64,000 bases of DNA from Lysobacter enzymogenes (GTDB lineage Bacteria; Pseudomonadota; Gammaproteobacteria; Xanthomonadales; Xanthomonadaceae): contig NZ_FNOG01000005.1 of the NCBI RefSeq assembly GCF_900106525.1, positions 186,001 to 250,000 on the forward strand, in the 5' to 3' direction. The number at the start of each line of letters is the position of its first letter. Position 1 is the first letter of the stretch. Shown here piece after piece: positions 36,469 through 45,619 of the stretch. The translations under genes were made by a program, and so were the position numbers. Below the pieces are notes generated by a model. That model ran no database searches and was not told the origin of the DNA. It saw only the letters and a program-made list of their open reading frames with translations.

Positions 36469-39168
36469 ATGAAAAAGCATCCCCGCGATGTTCGACCGAC
36501 CGGCATCGCCGCCGCGGTGGCCGCGGTATTGATCGGCTGCGCGACCGCGCCGGTCATGGCCCAGTCCGCCGCGGCGGAGGGGAAGGAACCGGCCCAAGCC
36601 GGGCAAGCCGACGCCGCGCAGGGCCAGACGGGCGAGGCCCGCGCCACCCTGGAAACCGTGCGCGTTTCGGCCACGCGCCTGGAATCGGACCTGCTGAAAA
36701 CGCCGGTGACCGTCACCGCCGTCACCCAGGACGCGCTGACCCGCGAAGGCGTGCGCGACGTGCGCGGGCTGTCCGGCAGCATGCCCAACCTGCAGATCGC
36801 CTCCGGCCCGGATTCCGGCGTGCAGGTCAGCATCCGCGGCATCGGCGCCAACAACTTCACCGAAATCGGCGACCCGGCCGTCGGCCTGCACGTGGCCGGT
36901 TTGTACTCGCCGCGGCCGCAGGGCGCGCTGGCGCTGATGTTCGACGTCGACCAGGTCGAAGTGCTGCGCGGCCCGCAGGGCACGCTGTTCGGGCGCAACT
37001 CCACCGGCGGCAGCATCAACATCATTCCGGCCAAGCCGCGCTTCGATTCCACCTTCGGCAGCGCCGAGATCGACGTGGGCAGCTACAACCTGCGCCAGCT
37101 CAACCTGATCCAGAACATCGCGGTCAACGACCGCTTCGCCCTGCGCTTCTCCGCGACCAAGGTCGAGCGCGACGGCTGGATCGACCAGCAACAGGACTTC
37201 ACCGACGTCGATATTCCCGAGCGCGGCTTCATCGCCGACGGCATCCCGGACGTGGACCAGCGCCGCAACGTCAAGGTCGGGCGCGACAAGTACTACTACA
37301 ACCGCGACGAATGGGCGGTGCGCCTGGCCGCGCGCTTCGCCTTCAGCGACAACGTCGAATGGCTGCTGGCTTACGAGAAGTTCCAGAACGACGGCGCCGG
37401 CCAGGTCGGCCTGAAGGATTGCGACCAGGCCGCCGGCACCCGCTTCGCCTGCCCCGGCGGCAAGTGGGACGTGAAGATCAACGTGCCCGGCAAGACCGAC
37501 ATGTCCATCGACACGGTCCGCTCCAACCTCAACTGGTTCATCGACGACCGCAACAGCCTCGAGTACAGCGTCGCCTTCGCCACCCAGAAGCGCTCGCAGA
37601 TCGCCGACGACGACGGCGGCTATCACGAGATTCCCTCGCAGGTGACCGCGACGTTCCCGCCGCCGGCCGAAGGCGACTGGGGCGTGTGGCCGGTGCGCGA
37701 CAACACCTCGATCACCCTGGATTCGAAGTACAAATCGTTCGTGCACGAACTGCAGTACAAGCACCAGGGCGAACGCCTGAAGCTGGTGTCCGGCCTGTTC
37801 TGGATGCGCGAGAAGAACCAGATCGACTACGCCCAGGAAATGCTGGTCAACGCGCCGTACGGCTACCCGATCAGCCAGCTCTATCACCAGCCCGATCGCC
37901 AGATCGACGCCAAGGCGATCTTCAGCCAGGCGGACTGGCGCTTCGCGCCGACCTGGACCTTGACCGCGGGCGCACGCTACAGCCGCGACGAAAAGACCGA
38001 CCGCGGCGGCCAGGTGTACGGCGGTTGGGACGCCACCTCGACCGCCTACTACAACGGCCTGTACAACCCGGGCACGCCGGGCCAGCCGGGCTTTCGTCCG
38101 CACAACGGCCGCGACCTGAGCGAACGGATGGGGCCGTTCGGCGGTATCGATGCCTACAAGCTGTGGGGGCCGCCGGCGGAGAACGCCAACTCCGAATCCT
38201 GGCGCAAGGTCACTTGGCGCCTGGGCCTGACCAAAGATCTGTCCGAGAACGAGATCCTGTTCGCCTCGCTGTCCACCGGCTACAAGGCCGGCGGCTTCGG
38301 CGACAAGGACGACAAATGCGGCGGCAAAGTCTGCATCGACGGCCCGCCCGGCCCGCAGTACACCTTCTTCTCGTACAAGCCCGAAACCGTCACCAACTTC
38401 GAAATCGGCTACAAGGGCCTGCTGCTGGACCAGCGCCTGAGCCTGTCGGTCACCGCCTTCTACAGCCGCTACAAGGACATGCAGGTGACCGGCGACTTCT
38501 ACGCCGCCAAGGTCCACGTCGAGGAGCCCTGCCCGGACTTCGACCCGACCTGCGACGTGATCAAGAAGTGGCAGACCGTCAACGTCGGCACGGTCAACAT
38601 CCCGGGCCTGGAAGTGGAAGTGGACTACCTGCCCACGCCCAACACCCGCATCGGCGGCTTCTTCTCGTACATCGACAGCAAGATCAAGGATTACCCGAGC
38701 TTCAGCGACGAATGGAACTGCGGCGTGCGCGAAGAGTTCGGCGCACCGCCCTGCCCGGCTCCTTACACCGGCCCCGACCCGACCCTGGCCGGCCGTCAGG
38801 TCTACGACATCACCGGCAACCATCTGCCGATGACGCCGAAATTCACCGCCGGCATCAATGCTTCGCACACCTTCAAGTTCGGCAACGGCTACGAGCTGGT
38901 GCCGTGGGTCAGCGTGAAGTGGCAGGACACGATGTACTTCACCCTGCGCAATCTCGACAACCCGCACATCTCCGACGCGCAGGAGGCCTACACCAAGGTC
39001 GACGCCAGCCTGAGCCTGAAATCGCCGTCGTTCTGGCGCGCCGAGCTGTACGTGCTCAACGCCACCGACAAGATGACCAAGAACTGGGCCGACGACGCCG
39101 GCGGCTTCATCCGCGGCTACTGGAACGACCCGCGCACGGTGGGGCTGCGGGTGCGGTTCGACTACTGA
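36469..39168 (+). CDS. TonB-dependent outer-membrane receptor of the sugar locus
   Basis: An 899-residue receptor. The ATG at 36469 is chosen because AGGAG lies 5 bases upstream and it gives a signal peptide ending near PVMAQ. The plug starts at LETVRVSATR and includes VQVSIRGIGANNF, VEVLRGPQGTLFGRNSTGG and SINIIPAKP; the barrel ends in GLRVRFDY. This belongs to the large IroN/FecA-like branch used in Xanthomonadaceae and Sphingomonadaceae also for plant or microbial glycans. Two Cys pairs (CDQAAGTRFAC; CGGKVC) lie in loop-like regions and may form disulfides. Its operon position with the sugar kinase and MFS gene suggests oligosaccharide rather than iron uptake; this is inference. Confidence 0.92.
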   Translation: MKKHPRDVRPTGIAAAVAAVLIGCATAPVMAQSAAAEGKEPAQAGQADAAQGQTGEARATLETVRVSATRLESDLLKTPVTVTAVTQDALTREGVRDVRGLSGSMPNLQIASGPDSGVQVSIRGIGANNFTEIGDPAVGLHVAGLYSPRPQGALALMFDVDQVEVLRGPQGTLFGRNSTGGSINIIPAKPRFDSTFGSAEIDVGSYNLRQLNLIQNIAVNDRFALRFSATKVERDGWIDQQQDFTDVDIPERGFIADGIPDVDQRRNVKVGRDKYYYNRDEWAVRLAARFAFSDNVEWLLAYEKFQNDGAGQVGLKDCDQAAGTRFACPGGKWDVKINVPGKTDMSIDTVRSNLNWFIDDRNSLEYSVAFATQKRSQIADDDGGYHEIPSQVTATFPPPAEGDWGVWPVRDNTSITLDSKYKSFVHELQYKHQGERLKLVSGLFWMREKNQIDYAQEMLVNAPYGYPISQLYHQPDRQIDAKAIFSQADWRFAPTWTLTAGARYSRDEKTDRGGQVYGGWDATSTAYYNGLYNPGTPGQPGFRPHNGRDLSERMGPFGGIDAYKLWGPPAENANSESWRKVTWRLGLTKDLSENEILFASLSTGYKAGGFGDKDDKCGGKVCIDGPPGPQYTFFSYKPETVTNFEIGYKGLLLDQRLSLSVTAFYSRYKDMQVTGDFYAAKVHVEEPCPDFDPTCDVIKKWQTVNVGTVNIPGLEVEVDYLPTPNTRIGGFFSYIDSKIKDYPSFSDEWNCGVREEFGAPPCPAPYTGPDPTLAGRQVYDITGNHLPMTPKFTAGINASHTFKFGNGYELVPWVSVKWQDTMYFTLRNLDNPHISDAQEAYTKVDASLSLKSPSFWRAELYVLNATDKMTKNWADDAGGFIRGYWNDPRTVGLRVRFDY

Positions 39169-39185
39169 CTTCGGCGCCACGCCCG

Positions 39186-39212
39186 GCCCCGCTCGCCTCG
39201 CGCGGGCGGGGC
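39186..39212. terminator. Possible bidirectional terminator
   Basis: GCCCCGC (39186-39192) pairs with GCGGGGC (39206-39212) across a 13-base loop, between the ends of two convergent genes. There is no clear T tract on either side, so an intrinsic terminator is only plausible. Confidence 0.4.
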
Positions 39213-39227
39213 TCGCCGCCGCCAAGG

Positions 39228-40109
39228 TCAGCCGAACGCAAGCAGATGGCGATGCGGGAAGTTCGAGCGGTTCCAATGCGAGACGTAGCAATGCGGCGGC
39301 GCCAGCACCACGCTGAACTGGCAGCGCGGCCGCAATGCCTGCAGCGCCAGATATTGGGCTTCGGTCAATGCGGTGTTGCGCAGACGCAAGCCCCACAAAC
39401 GCTCCGTCGTCGACGAGCGAAACAGCCGCTCGTAATCTTCGAACGGCGTGGTGCCCCAGTCGTCCGGCTGTGGTTCGATCGAAAGAAACGGGGCGAGCGA
39501 GTCGGTGAAGTCGACGAAGCCCAGCGACGGCAGCCGCCGCGCCTGGGCCAGATGATGGATGAAGCCGTGGGTGCGGAAGTCGCCGCCGGTGCGAAGGTTG
39601 GCCAGCTCGGGCAGGTCGAGCTCGAAGAATTCCGCTTCCGGTGCCTGCGGCAGCACGAGGTTGCGCAAGGCCGGCATCAACGCGAGCAGGGCCGGCAGCT
39701 GGCCGTCTTCGACCGTGGCCTGATTGTGGTCGCCCGGATCGGAGATCGCGATCTGCAGATCCGCCAGTTGGCCGAAGCGCGGCGCGGCATCGATCAGCGC
39801 GCTGAAATCCCAGGTCTTGAGGCCGTTGGCGCCCTGGTCGGGGCCGGCGATGCGCAGTTGCGCGATGTGCGCGGCGATGCCGGCTTGCGCCAGCACCGCC
39901 GAGGCCAGGGCCCAGCCGTCGTGATCGTCGCCGTAGTAGTCGACGGCGAGCGCGCCGCCGAGATCCACCGCCGCAAGCCGCGCGCACCGGTCCGGATGGC
40001 GCAATCTCGCCTCGGACGCATCGTCGGCGCCCCATTCCTCGTCCGCGCTTTGGTTGAGCGCCTGCTGGGCTGCGCGGATCGCGTCCAATGCCTGGGCCAT
40101 CGTGGTCAT
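39228..40109 (-). CDS. Hypothetical protein, STM4015/leucine-rich-repeat-like
   Basis: A 293-residue soluble protein without signal peptide or membrane segment. The middle has spaced leucines and short periodic segments (LRIAGPDQG, LADLQIAISD, LPALLALMPALRNLVLP, LPELANLRTGGDF), suggesting leucine-rich-repeat-like structure as in STM4015-type proteins of unknown function. An ATG nine bases downstream (40100) is an alternative start; neither has a convincing ribosome binding site. It is convergent with the TonB receptor and not part of the sugar operon. Function unknown. Confidence 0.7.
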   Translation of the reverse strand: MTTMAQALDAIRAAQQALNQSADEEWGADDASEARLRHPDRCARLAAVDLGGALAVDYYGDDHDGWALASAVLAQAGIAAHIAQLRIAGPDQGANGLKTWDFSALIDAAPRFGQLADLQIAISDPGDHNQATVEDGQLPALLALMPALRNLVLPQAPEAEFFELDLPELANLRTGGDFRTHGFIHHLAQARRLPSLGFVDFTDSLAPFLSIEPQPDDWGTTPFEDYERLFRSSTTERLWGLRLRNTALTEAQYLALQALRPRCQFSVVLAPPHCYVSHWNRSNFPHRHLLAFG

Positions 40110-40370
40110 TGCGGCTCGCTTTCGTCCCTGTAAGAAGGCCCGATTCTAGCGTCGCTGCGGCCGGCCGGTTCGTCTCGACACGATCGATGCGCGGCCCCAC
40201 CGATGAGCCGCAGCGACGGCCGGCGCGTTTCGTTCTGTACGCCCGTTCGCATTAATTCGCGGTGTGCGCGATAGCATCCGGGGTGCGGCCTGCATCCGCG
40301 CTCGCGCCGGTTGAGCGACGCGTGCAGACCGCGCTCCCGCCGCGCAAGGCGGCCTAGCAGGATGACGAAC

Positions 40371-40823
40371 ATGCACAGCAAACTGATCTGCGCGGCCGCG
40401 TTGATGTCGGCCGCCATGCTCGCCCAGGCGGCCGAGCCGCCGGTGGTCGCGCTGACGCCCACGCAGATGAAGTGGTCCTCGCAAGGCGGGCTAGCCCTGC
40501 CCGGCATGGAGCAGGCGCTGCTCATCGGCGCGCCGGACAAACCCGGCCCGTACACGATCCGGCTCAAGTTCCCCGCCGGATTCAAGCTCGCACCGCACAC
40601 CCACACCGATTCGCGCGAGATCACCATCCTGTCGGGCAGCTGGTACACCGGCTATGGAGAGAAAACCGATCCGGCCGGCTTGAAAAAGCTGCCGGCCGGC
40701 AGCTTCTACACCGAACCGGCGGGCGTTCCCCACTATGTCGAAGTGCGCGAGCCGACGGTGATCCAGGTCAGCGGAACCGGGCCGAGCGGGCGCAAGTTCG
40801 TCGATCCGGCGGCGGGGAAATGA
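40371..40823 (+). CDS. Secreted cupin-domain protein
   Basis: A 150-residue protein with a signal peptide (MHSKLICAAALMSAAMLAQA). The cupin metal-binding motif is clear: HTHTDSREITILSG near 75-88 (His and Glu ligands) and the second half GSFYTEPAGVPHYVEV with a further His. Such small periplasmic cupins (DUF4437/ChrR-like) bind a divalent metal; the reaction is unknown. The ATG at 40371 is chosen because AGGA lies 6 bases upstream; an ATG three codons earlier is possible. No operon partner is obvious. Confidence 0.82.
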   Translation: MHSKLICAAALMSAAMLAQAAEPPVVALTPTQMKWSSQGGLALPGMEQALLIGAPDKPGPYTIRLKFPAGFKLAPHTHTDSREITILSGSWYTGYGEKTDPAGLKKLPAGSFYTEPAGVPHYVEVREPTVIQVSGTGPSGRKFVDPAAGK

Positions 40824-41032
40824 AAGGCGCCGGGCGCTTCATCGCCGCTTGCGCTTGAATCGCGGCGCGCACCGATCCGTCGCCGGCCAGCGCCCCATGC
40901 CATCTGCCTGCGCCCGCTCGGCGGCGCGGCGACTGCGAACCGACGCGCTTGTCGCGCCTGCGCCGATTTATCATGATCGCGCGGCATCCTTCCGCCATGC
41001 GCGGCCCCGCGTCGAATCTACAGAGGTCTGGA

Positions 41033-41584
41033 GTGACACAAGCATCGGAGCAGCTGATTGCCCTGTTGGGGCACGCGTTCGACGGCAAGGCGATCCGCGA
41101 TGTATTGGCCGGCTGGGAGGTCAAGCGGGTCGCCGCGCCCAACAGCCCGTTGAGCGAGAGCATCGTCTGGATTCCCAAGGCCTCGGTGCGCATCGACGTG
41201 TACCGGCCGCCGCAGCTGAGCAAACTCACCGCAACCGCCCGCGCGGCGCAGGCCGATGATTGGCTGATCGGATCGGTGGAACTGCTCGCGCCGGGTTCGG
41301 ACAGCCGGATCAAAGCGCCCTTCCCCGGTCTTCTGCCGCAGGGCCTGAGCATGCAGTCTACGCCGCAGGCCTGCATCGACGCCTACGGCGAGCCGGATCT
41401 GGACGAAGAGCACGAGCGTCCCGGCTTCTCTGGCCGGGTGCTGGCCTGGCGATTGCAGACGACCAATCGCGCGATCACCTTCGCCGGCCTCGGCGACGAC
41501 AGCGTAATGATCGGCTACACCGCCTGCCTGATCGGGTGCATCGGCGCATGGCGCTCTACCCAGCCCGAGATCTTCGCGCCTTGA
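41033..41584 (+). CDS. Hypothetical protein
   Basis: A protein of about 183 residues starting at GTG 41033, where GAGG lies 6 bases upstream. A longer frame from 40949 exists but its extra residues look non-coding. There is no signal peptide or membrane helix. Features are a WIPKASVRIDVYRPP segment, and PGFSGRVLAWRLQTTNRAITF followed by DDSVMIGYTACL near the end. I do not recognise the family. It ends 7 bases before the next gene, so the two are probably co-transcribed and may be functionally linked. Confidence 0.65.
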   Translation: MTQASEQLIALLGHAFDGKAIRDVLAGWEVKRVAAPNSPLSESIVWIPKASVRIDVYRPPQLSKLTATARAAQADDWLIGSVELLAPGSDSRIKAPFPGLLPQGLSMQSTPQACIDAYGEPDLDEEHERPGFSGRVLAWRLQTTNRAITFAGLGDDSVMIGYTACLIGCIGAWRSTQPEIFAP

Positions 41585-41591
41585 GCCGGCC

Positions 41592-42629
41592 ATGAACGAA
41601 TCGACGCTGGAGTGGAACGGCCCCGACCTGCTCGATCTCGCTCCGGTCGCGCGCGCCGACGGCGATCTGCTGGCGCTGGACGCGAGCGGCGGCCTGCACT
41701 GCATCGATCTGCGCGACGGACGCACCACGCATCTCGGCGCGGTGGAATTGCCGGCGCAGACGGTCGACAACCCCGGCGCGTTCGGACTCGACTCGCGCTG
41801 GCGTCTGCACGCCAGCGCCGACGGCAAGTTCGCGGCGCTGGTGTTCGATGGCGGCCGGCATGGGCTGGTCGTCGCTCTGGCGCCGTTCCGGGTCGCGCTG
41901 CGGCTCGACGGCGGCGACTACTACGAAGACACGGTGCCGTTCTCGGCCTGCTTCCTGCCGCTCCAGGGCGAGACCGTGCTGATCCATCGCAGCGCCTGGA
42001 ATCGGCTCGACGCGTCCGACCCGCGCAGCGGCAGCTTGCTCACTGCGCGCGGCCCCACGAGTTACGAAAACGGCGAGCGTCCGCCGCACTATCTGGATTA
42101 TTTCCACGGTCTGCTGCGGCCTAGCCCGTCCGGCCGCTTGCTGTTCGATTCGGGCTGGGTTTGGCAGCCGGCCGGCGTGCCTTGCGTGTTCGACGCCGCG
42201 GCGTGGCTGGCGTCCAACGTGTGGGAGTCCGACGACGGCGCCTCGAAGCGGCGGCTCGCCCTGCGCGACGACTGGAACCTGCCCGCGTGCTGGATCGACG
42301 AGGACCACATCGCCCTGGGCGGCATCGCCCAATGGGACGAGGAGGAAGCCGAGAATGTCGCCGCCCCCGCCGGCGTGCGGATCGTCGATGTGCGCCAAGG
42401 GACGTCGGCGCCGGATCGGATCGTGGTCATGAGCGCCGAGCCGAAGGAACTGTTCAGCGACGGCCGTTCGCTGTTCGCCACGCTCGCCGGCGACACCGCG
42501 ATCTGGTCGCTGGGCAGCGGCGAGTGCGTAACGGTGCTCAGCGGCTTCGCCGCGACCCACCATCACCCGCGTTGCCGGATGCTGCTGCAGGCACTGCCGC
42601 GGCGGATACGGATCGTGCCGCTGGATTGA
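41592..42629 (+). CDS. Hypothetical protein, beta-propeller-like
   Basis: A 345-residue soluble protein. Repeated short segments such as GDLLALDASGGLHCIDL, DGKFAALVFDGGRHGLVV, GRLLFDSGWVWQP and DGRSLFATLAGDTAIWSL resemble blades of a WD40/Kelch-type beta propeller, but no canonical WD repeats are present. There is no signal peptide. The gene starts 7 bases after the preceding hypothetical gene and is probably translated from the same message. Function unknown. Confidence 0.72.
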   Translation: MNESTLEWNGPDLLDLAPVARADGDLLALDASGGLHCIDLRDGRTTHLGAVELPAQTVDNPGAFGLDSRWRLHASADGKFAALVFDGGRHGLVVALAPFRVALRLDGGDYYEDTVPFSACFLPLQGETVLIHRSAWNRLDASDPRSGSLLTARGPTSYENGERPPHYLDYFHGLLRPSPSGRLLFDSGWVWQPAGVPCVFDAAAWLASNVWESDDGASKRRLALRDDWNLPACWIDEDHIALGGIAQWDEEEAENVAAPAGVRIVDVRQGTSAPDRIVVMSAEPKELFSDGRSLFATLAGDTAIWSLGSGECVTVLSGFAATHHHPRCRMLLQALPRRIRIVPLD

Positions 42630-42854
42630 GCGGCCTGCGCCGTTTGCGCATCCGCACGGGGCTTTGCGTTCTGCGGTCTTAGGCCGTCACGGCGTTCGAC
42701 TCGGGAACGGTTGCGCGCCGGCATCGTGCAGGCCGCTGCGAACGATGTTCGCATCGGCGCAGGGCAGCATCGATGCGCGACAGCGGCCACGCAGCGCAGA
42801 ACCTGATCCGGATCCGGTATAAACATCGAGACTCTCGTTCTTCGACTTCCCCGC

Positions 42855-43385
42855 ATGCGCGTCGTTTTCATCCACGGCCCGGCCGCTTCCGGCAAGCACA
42901 CCATCGGCACCCTGGCAGCCCAGGCGCTGGGCATCCCGCTGTTCCACAACCATCTGGCGGTGGACGCGGCCTTGGCCTTGTTCGAATTCGGCAGCGCGGG
43001 TTTCCGTGGCATGCGCGCGGCGATCTGGAGCGCGGCGTTCGAACAAGCCGCGGCCAGCGACCGTTCGTTCGTATTCACCTTCCATCCAGAGGCCAGCGTC
43101 GACCCGGCGCTGATCGACGCGCTCGCCGCGGCGGTGCGCGAGCGCGGCGGCGAGGTTGTGTTCGTCGAGTTGCTGTGTTCGCCCGCCGCCGTCCTGCAGA
43201 GGCTCGACCAGCCCAGCCGGCATCGCTTCGGCAAGCTCACCGATCCGGTCTTGTACCGCTTGATCGAAGACAGCGGCGGCTTCGTCTTCCCGCCGCTGCC
43301 GGCGCCTGCGCTGCGCGTGGACACCGAGGCGCTTACACCCGAGCAATCGGCGGCGGCGATCGTCGCTGCATTGCGCCAGCGCTGA
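42855..43385 (+). CDS. P-loop kinase-like protein (shikimate kinase/AAA fold)
   Basis: A 176-residue protein beginning with a strand and a Walker A motif, MRVVFIHGPAASGKHT. Downstream are VDAALALFEFGS, FVFTFHPEASVD and VVFVELLCSPAAVLQRL, then a lid-like QPSRHRFGKLTDP. The size and layout fit small P-loop phosphotransferases (shikimate kinase or chloramphenicol phosphotransferase-like). The substrate cannot be deduced. No strong ribosome binding site precedes the ATG, and the 225-base gap before it contains no gene that I can see. Confidence 0.75.
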   Translation: MRVVFIHGPAASGKHTIGTLAAQALGIPLFHNHLAVDAALALFEFGSAGFRGMRAAIWSAAFEQAAASDRSFVFTFHPEASVDPALIDALAAAVRERGGEVVFVELLCSPAAVLQRLDQPSRHRFGKLTDPVLYRLIEDSGGFVFPPLPAPALRVDTEALTPEQSAAAIVAALRQR

Positions 43386-43436
43386 GCTGCGAGCGTCCCG
43401 GCTCCAGGCAGTGCGACGGCCGATACCGCCGCGGCG

Positions 43437-43685
43437 TCAGCGCGCCGCGGTTATTCTGGGAACGTCGTTGGACTCGTCCACCACCGCCGCGATCGCATAG
43501 CCGCTGCGCGCGATCGCTTCCACCGTTTCGGCCACGGTCAGCCAGTTCTCGACCCGCACGATCGGCGCGTCGTGCTCAAAATCGCGCTCGAAATTGATCC
43601 GGCTGCCGAGGTCGGCGCGCAGCACCGCGGCGGTGATGCCGCGCATGGCGTCGGCGTCCAGGGTCTGTTGCAGTCGCAGTCTCAT
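43437..43685 (-). CDS. Small HMA-like hypothetical protein
   Basis: An 82-residue protein, MRLRLQQTLDADAMRGITAA onward, ending in YAIAAVVDESNDVPRITAAR. The beta-alpha-beta pattern resembles heavy-metal-associated or BON-type small domains, but there is no CxxC, so metal binding is not supported. The ATG at 43685 overlaps the stop of the upstream hydrolase as ATGA, a strong sign that the gene is real and translationally coupled to it. Role unknown. Confidence 0.65.
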   Translation of the reverse strand: MRLRLQQTLDADAMRGITAAVLRADLGSRINFERDFEHDAPIVRVENWLTVAETVEAIARSGYAIAAVVDESNDVPRITAAR

Positions 43686-44809
43686 GGGCGGGCGGTCCGT
43701 TCGGTGGCGTGCCGGTGGAGGGTGTGATCGGTTGCGGTGCGCTGCGCTTGGGCTTGCTCGGTTTCGCGCCACCACGTCGCGGTGGCTTGCGGCGCGGACA
43801 GATCGACACGTTCGCCCATGCGCGGCGTGACCAGGGCGACGCCGCGTTCGGCGGCCAGGGCCGAGACGCGTTCGAACGGCTCAGTCCAGGCATGCATCGC
43901 CAGGTCGAAGGTGCCGTTGTGGATCGGCAGCAGCCAGCGGCCGCGCAAGTCCAGGTGCGCCTGGACGGTCTGTTCGGGCTGCATGTGCACGTGCGGCCAG
44001 TTGGCGTTGTAGGCGCCGGTTTCCATCAGCGCGACATCGAACGGGCCGAAGCGGCGGCCGATCTCGGCGAAGCCGTCGAAGTAGCCGGTGTCGCCGCTGA
44101 AGAACAGCCGCAGCGGCGACGCGCCCGGCGCTTCGTCGAGGATCGTCCACGAGGCCCACAGGGTCTTGTCGCTGTCGAACAGGCCGCGCCCGGAGAAATG
44201 CTGCGCGGGCGTTGCGACGAAGCGCACGCCGTCGACGACGGTGCCCTGCCACCAATCGAACTGGCGCACCTTGGCCGGGTCGACGCCCCAGCCGATCAGG
44301 CGGTCGCCCACGCCGAGCGGCGTCAGGAACACCTCGGCGGTCTTCGCCAGGGTCAGCACGGCGTCGAAATCGAGATGGTCGAAGTGATCGTGCGAGAGGA
44401 TCACCCCGCGCAGCGGCGGCAGATCGGCCAGGGCGATCGGCGGTGCGTGGAAGCGCTTGGGGCCGATCCACTGCACCGGCGAGGCGCGTTCGCTGAACAC
44501 CGGGTCGGTGATCCACCAACCGCCGCGCAGCTTGATCAGCACGGTCGAGTGGCCGAGCCGGAACAGGCTGCGGTCCGGCGCCTGGGCCAAGTCCTCACGG
44601 GTCAGCGCGAGGACCGGCGGCGCGGCCGCCGGGACCGTGTCGGCCGGTTTGTTCCACAGGGCGTCGGCGATGATCCGCAGCATCTTGCGCAGCCCGGTGG
44701 CCGGGCGCGGGACCGGATTGCGGAAGCGGCCATCGGCGAACTGCGGCGAGGCGGCGTGTCCGTCGGCGGGGCGTTGGGGCTTGGCGAAGGAAAGCAGGCA
44801 GGCGCTCAC
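43682..44809 (-). CDS. Metallo-beta-lactamase-fold hydrolase, NAPE-PLD/UlaG-like
   Basis: A 375-residue protein starting at GTG 44809, with GGAG upstream. Metal ligands are visible: HSTVLI strand, SHDHFDHLD (HxHxDH motif) near 145, PAQHFSGRG near 205, FSGDTGYFDGF near 240 and the late His in LLPIHNGTFDLA near 298. This arrangement is typical of the N-acyl-phosphatidylethanolamine phospholipase D-like branch of the superfamily; the natural substrate in bacteria is generally unknown. It is divergent from a TetR regulator across palindromic sites and so is probably its target, together with the overlapping small gene downstream. Confidence 0.88.
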   Translation of the reverse strand: MSACLLSFAKPQRPADGHAASPQFADGRFRNPVPRPATGLRKMLRIIADALWNKPADTVPAAAPPVLALTREDLAQAPDRSLFRLGHSTVLIKLRGGWWITDPVFSERASPVQWIGPKRFHAPPIALADLPPLRGVILSHDHFDHLDFDAVLTLAKTAEVFLTPLGVGDRLIGWGVDPAKVRQFDWWQGTVVDGVRFVATPAQHFSGRGLFDSDKTLWASWTILDEAPGASPLRLFFSGDTGYFDGFAEIGRRFGPFDVALMETGAYNANWPHVHMQPEQTVQAHLDLRGRWLLPIHNGTFDLAMHAWTEPFERVSALAAERGVALVTPRMGERVDLSAPQATATWWRETEQAQAQRTATDHTLHRHATERTARP

Positions 44810-44876
44810 GAGCGGGACTCCGGTGAACAGGCAGGTACAGCGGGGATGGGCAGCCGGACAGGCCGGCCTGAATGAT

Positions 44877-44912
44877 TACACTGCCCAGTGTAGTGTACTT
44901 TTTGAAAAAGTA
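44877..44912. promoter_or_regulatory. Two adjacent palindromes, probable TetR operators
   Basis: TACACTGCCCAGTGTA (44877-44892) is a perfect 7-2-7 palindrome. TACTTTTTGAAAAAGTA (44896-44912) is a perfect 8-1-8 palindrome. Both lie between the divergent hydrolase and TetR starts, in the only AT-rich part of the gap. The first resembles TetR-type operators in size; the second may be part of the promoters or a second site. Confidence 0.65.
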
Positions 44913-44937
44913 AACCCTGCGGTGTAACCTTGCCGCC

Positions 44938-45555
44938 ATGAACCGCCCTGCCCCCGCCCGCCTGACCGACCGCAAGCGCGCGGCCATCCTCGACGCCGCC
45001 GAGGCCGAATTCCGCCAGGCCGGCTACGAAGCCACCAGCATGGACCGCATCGCGGCCAGCGCCGGCGTCTCCAAGCGCACCGTCTACAACCACTTCCCGA
45101 GCAAGGAAGTGCTGTTCGCGCAGATCCTGCAGCAGTTGTTCGAGCGCAGCCGCGAATCGCCGGAACTGGCCTATCGCGCCGACCGGCCGCTGCGTCAGCA
45201 ATTGCTCGACCTGGTCCAGCAGAAGCTGCAACTGCTGCACGACGAAGCCTTCATCGACCTGGTCCGGGTCGCCGTCGCCGCGGTCATCCCCTCGCCCGAA
45301 CGCGCGCAGCAGATCTTCAAGCGCGTCGGCGACAAGGAGGAAGGCCTGACCGTGTGGATCCGCGCCGCCGCCGCCGACGGCCGGCTCAAGACCGACGACC
45401 CGCAGTTCGCCTCGATGCTGCTGCAAGGCATGATCAAAGGCTTCGCGTTCTGGCCGCAGATCACCCTCGGCCATCCGATCCTGAGCGCGGACGAGCGCGA
45501 GCGCGTGGCGCATACGGCGACGGATATGTTCCTGGCGCATTTCGCCGCGCGCTGA
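44938..45555 (+). CDS. TetR/AcrR-family transcriptional regulator
   Basis: A 205-residue regulator. The N-terminal helix-turn-helix is textbook: RAAILDAAEAEFRQAGYEAT, then MDRIAASAGVSKRTVYNHFPSKEVLF (residues about 15-60). The C-terminal half resembles the AefR-like TetR_C domain (QQIFKRVGDKEEGLTVWI). It is divergent from the hydrolase pair at 43437-44809 and close to two palindromes that it probably binds, so it likely represses that pair and itself. The inducer is unknown. Confidence 0.92.
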   Translation: MNRPAPARLTDRKRAAILDAAEAEFRQAGYEATSMDRIAASAGVSKRTVYNHFPSKEVLFAQILQQLFERSRESPELAYRADRPLRQQLLDLVQQKLQLLHDEAFIDLVRVAVAAVIPSPERAQQIFKRVGDKEEGLTVWIRAAAADGRLKTDDPQFASMLLQGMIKGFAFWPQITLGHPILSADERERVAHTATDMFLAHFAAR

Positions 45556-45619
45556 TTCGGCTGCGCGGCACGCATCGCCCGCATCGCGCCGGCCCGCAGA
45601 CGATTCGCGCAACCGAGTC

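Noticed and set aside
36322-40200. Very long minus-strand open frame (about 1290 codons) opposite the sugar-locus TonB receptor.
   Set aside because: It is the antisense shadow of a receptor with complete plug and barrel motifs and of part of the next gene; it shows no domain of its own.
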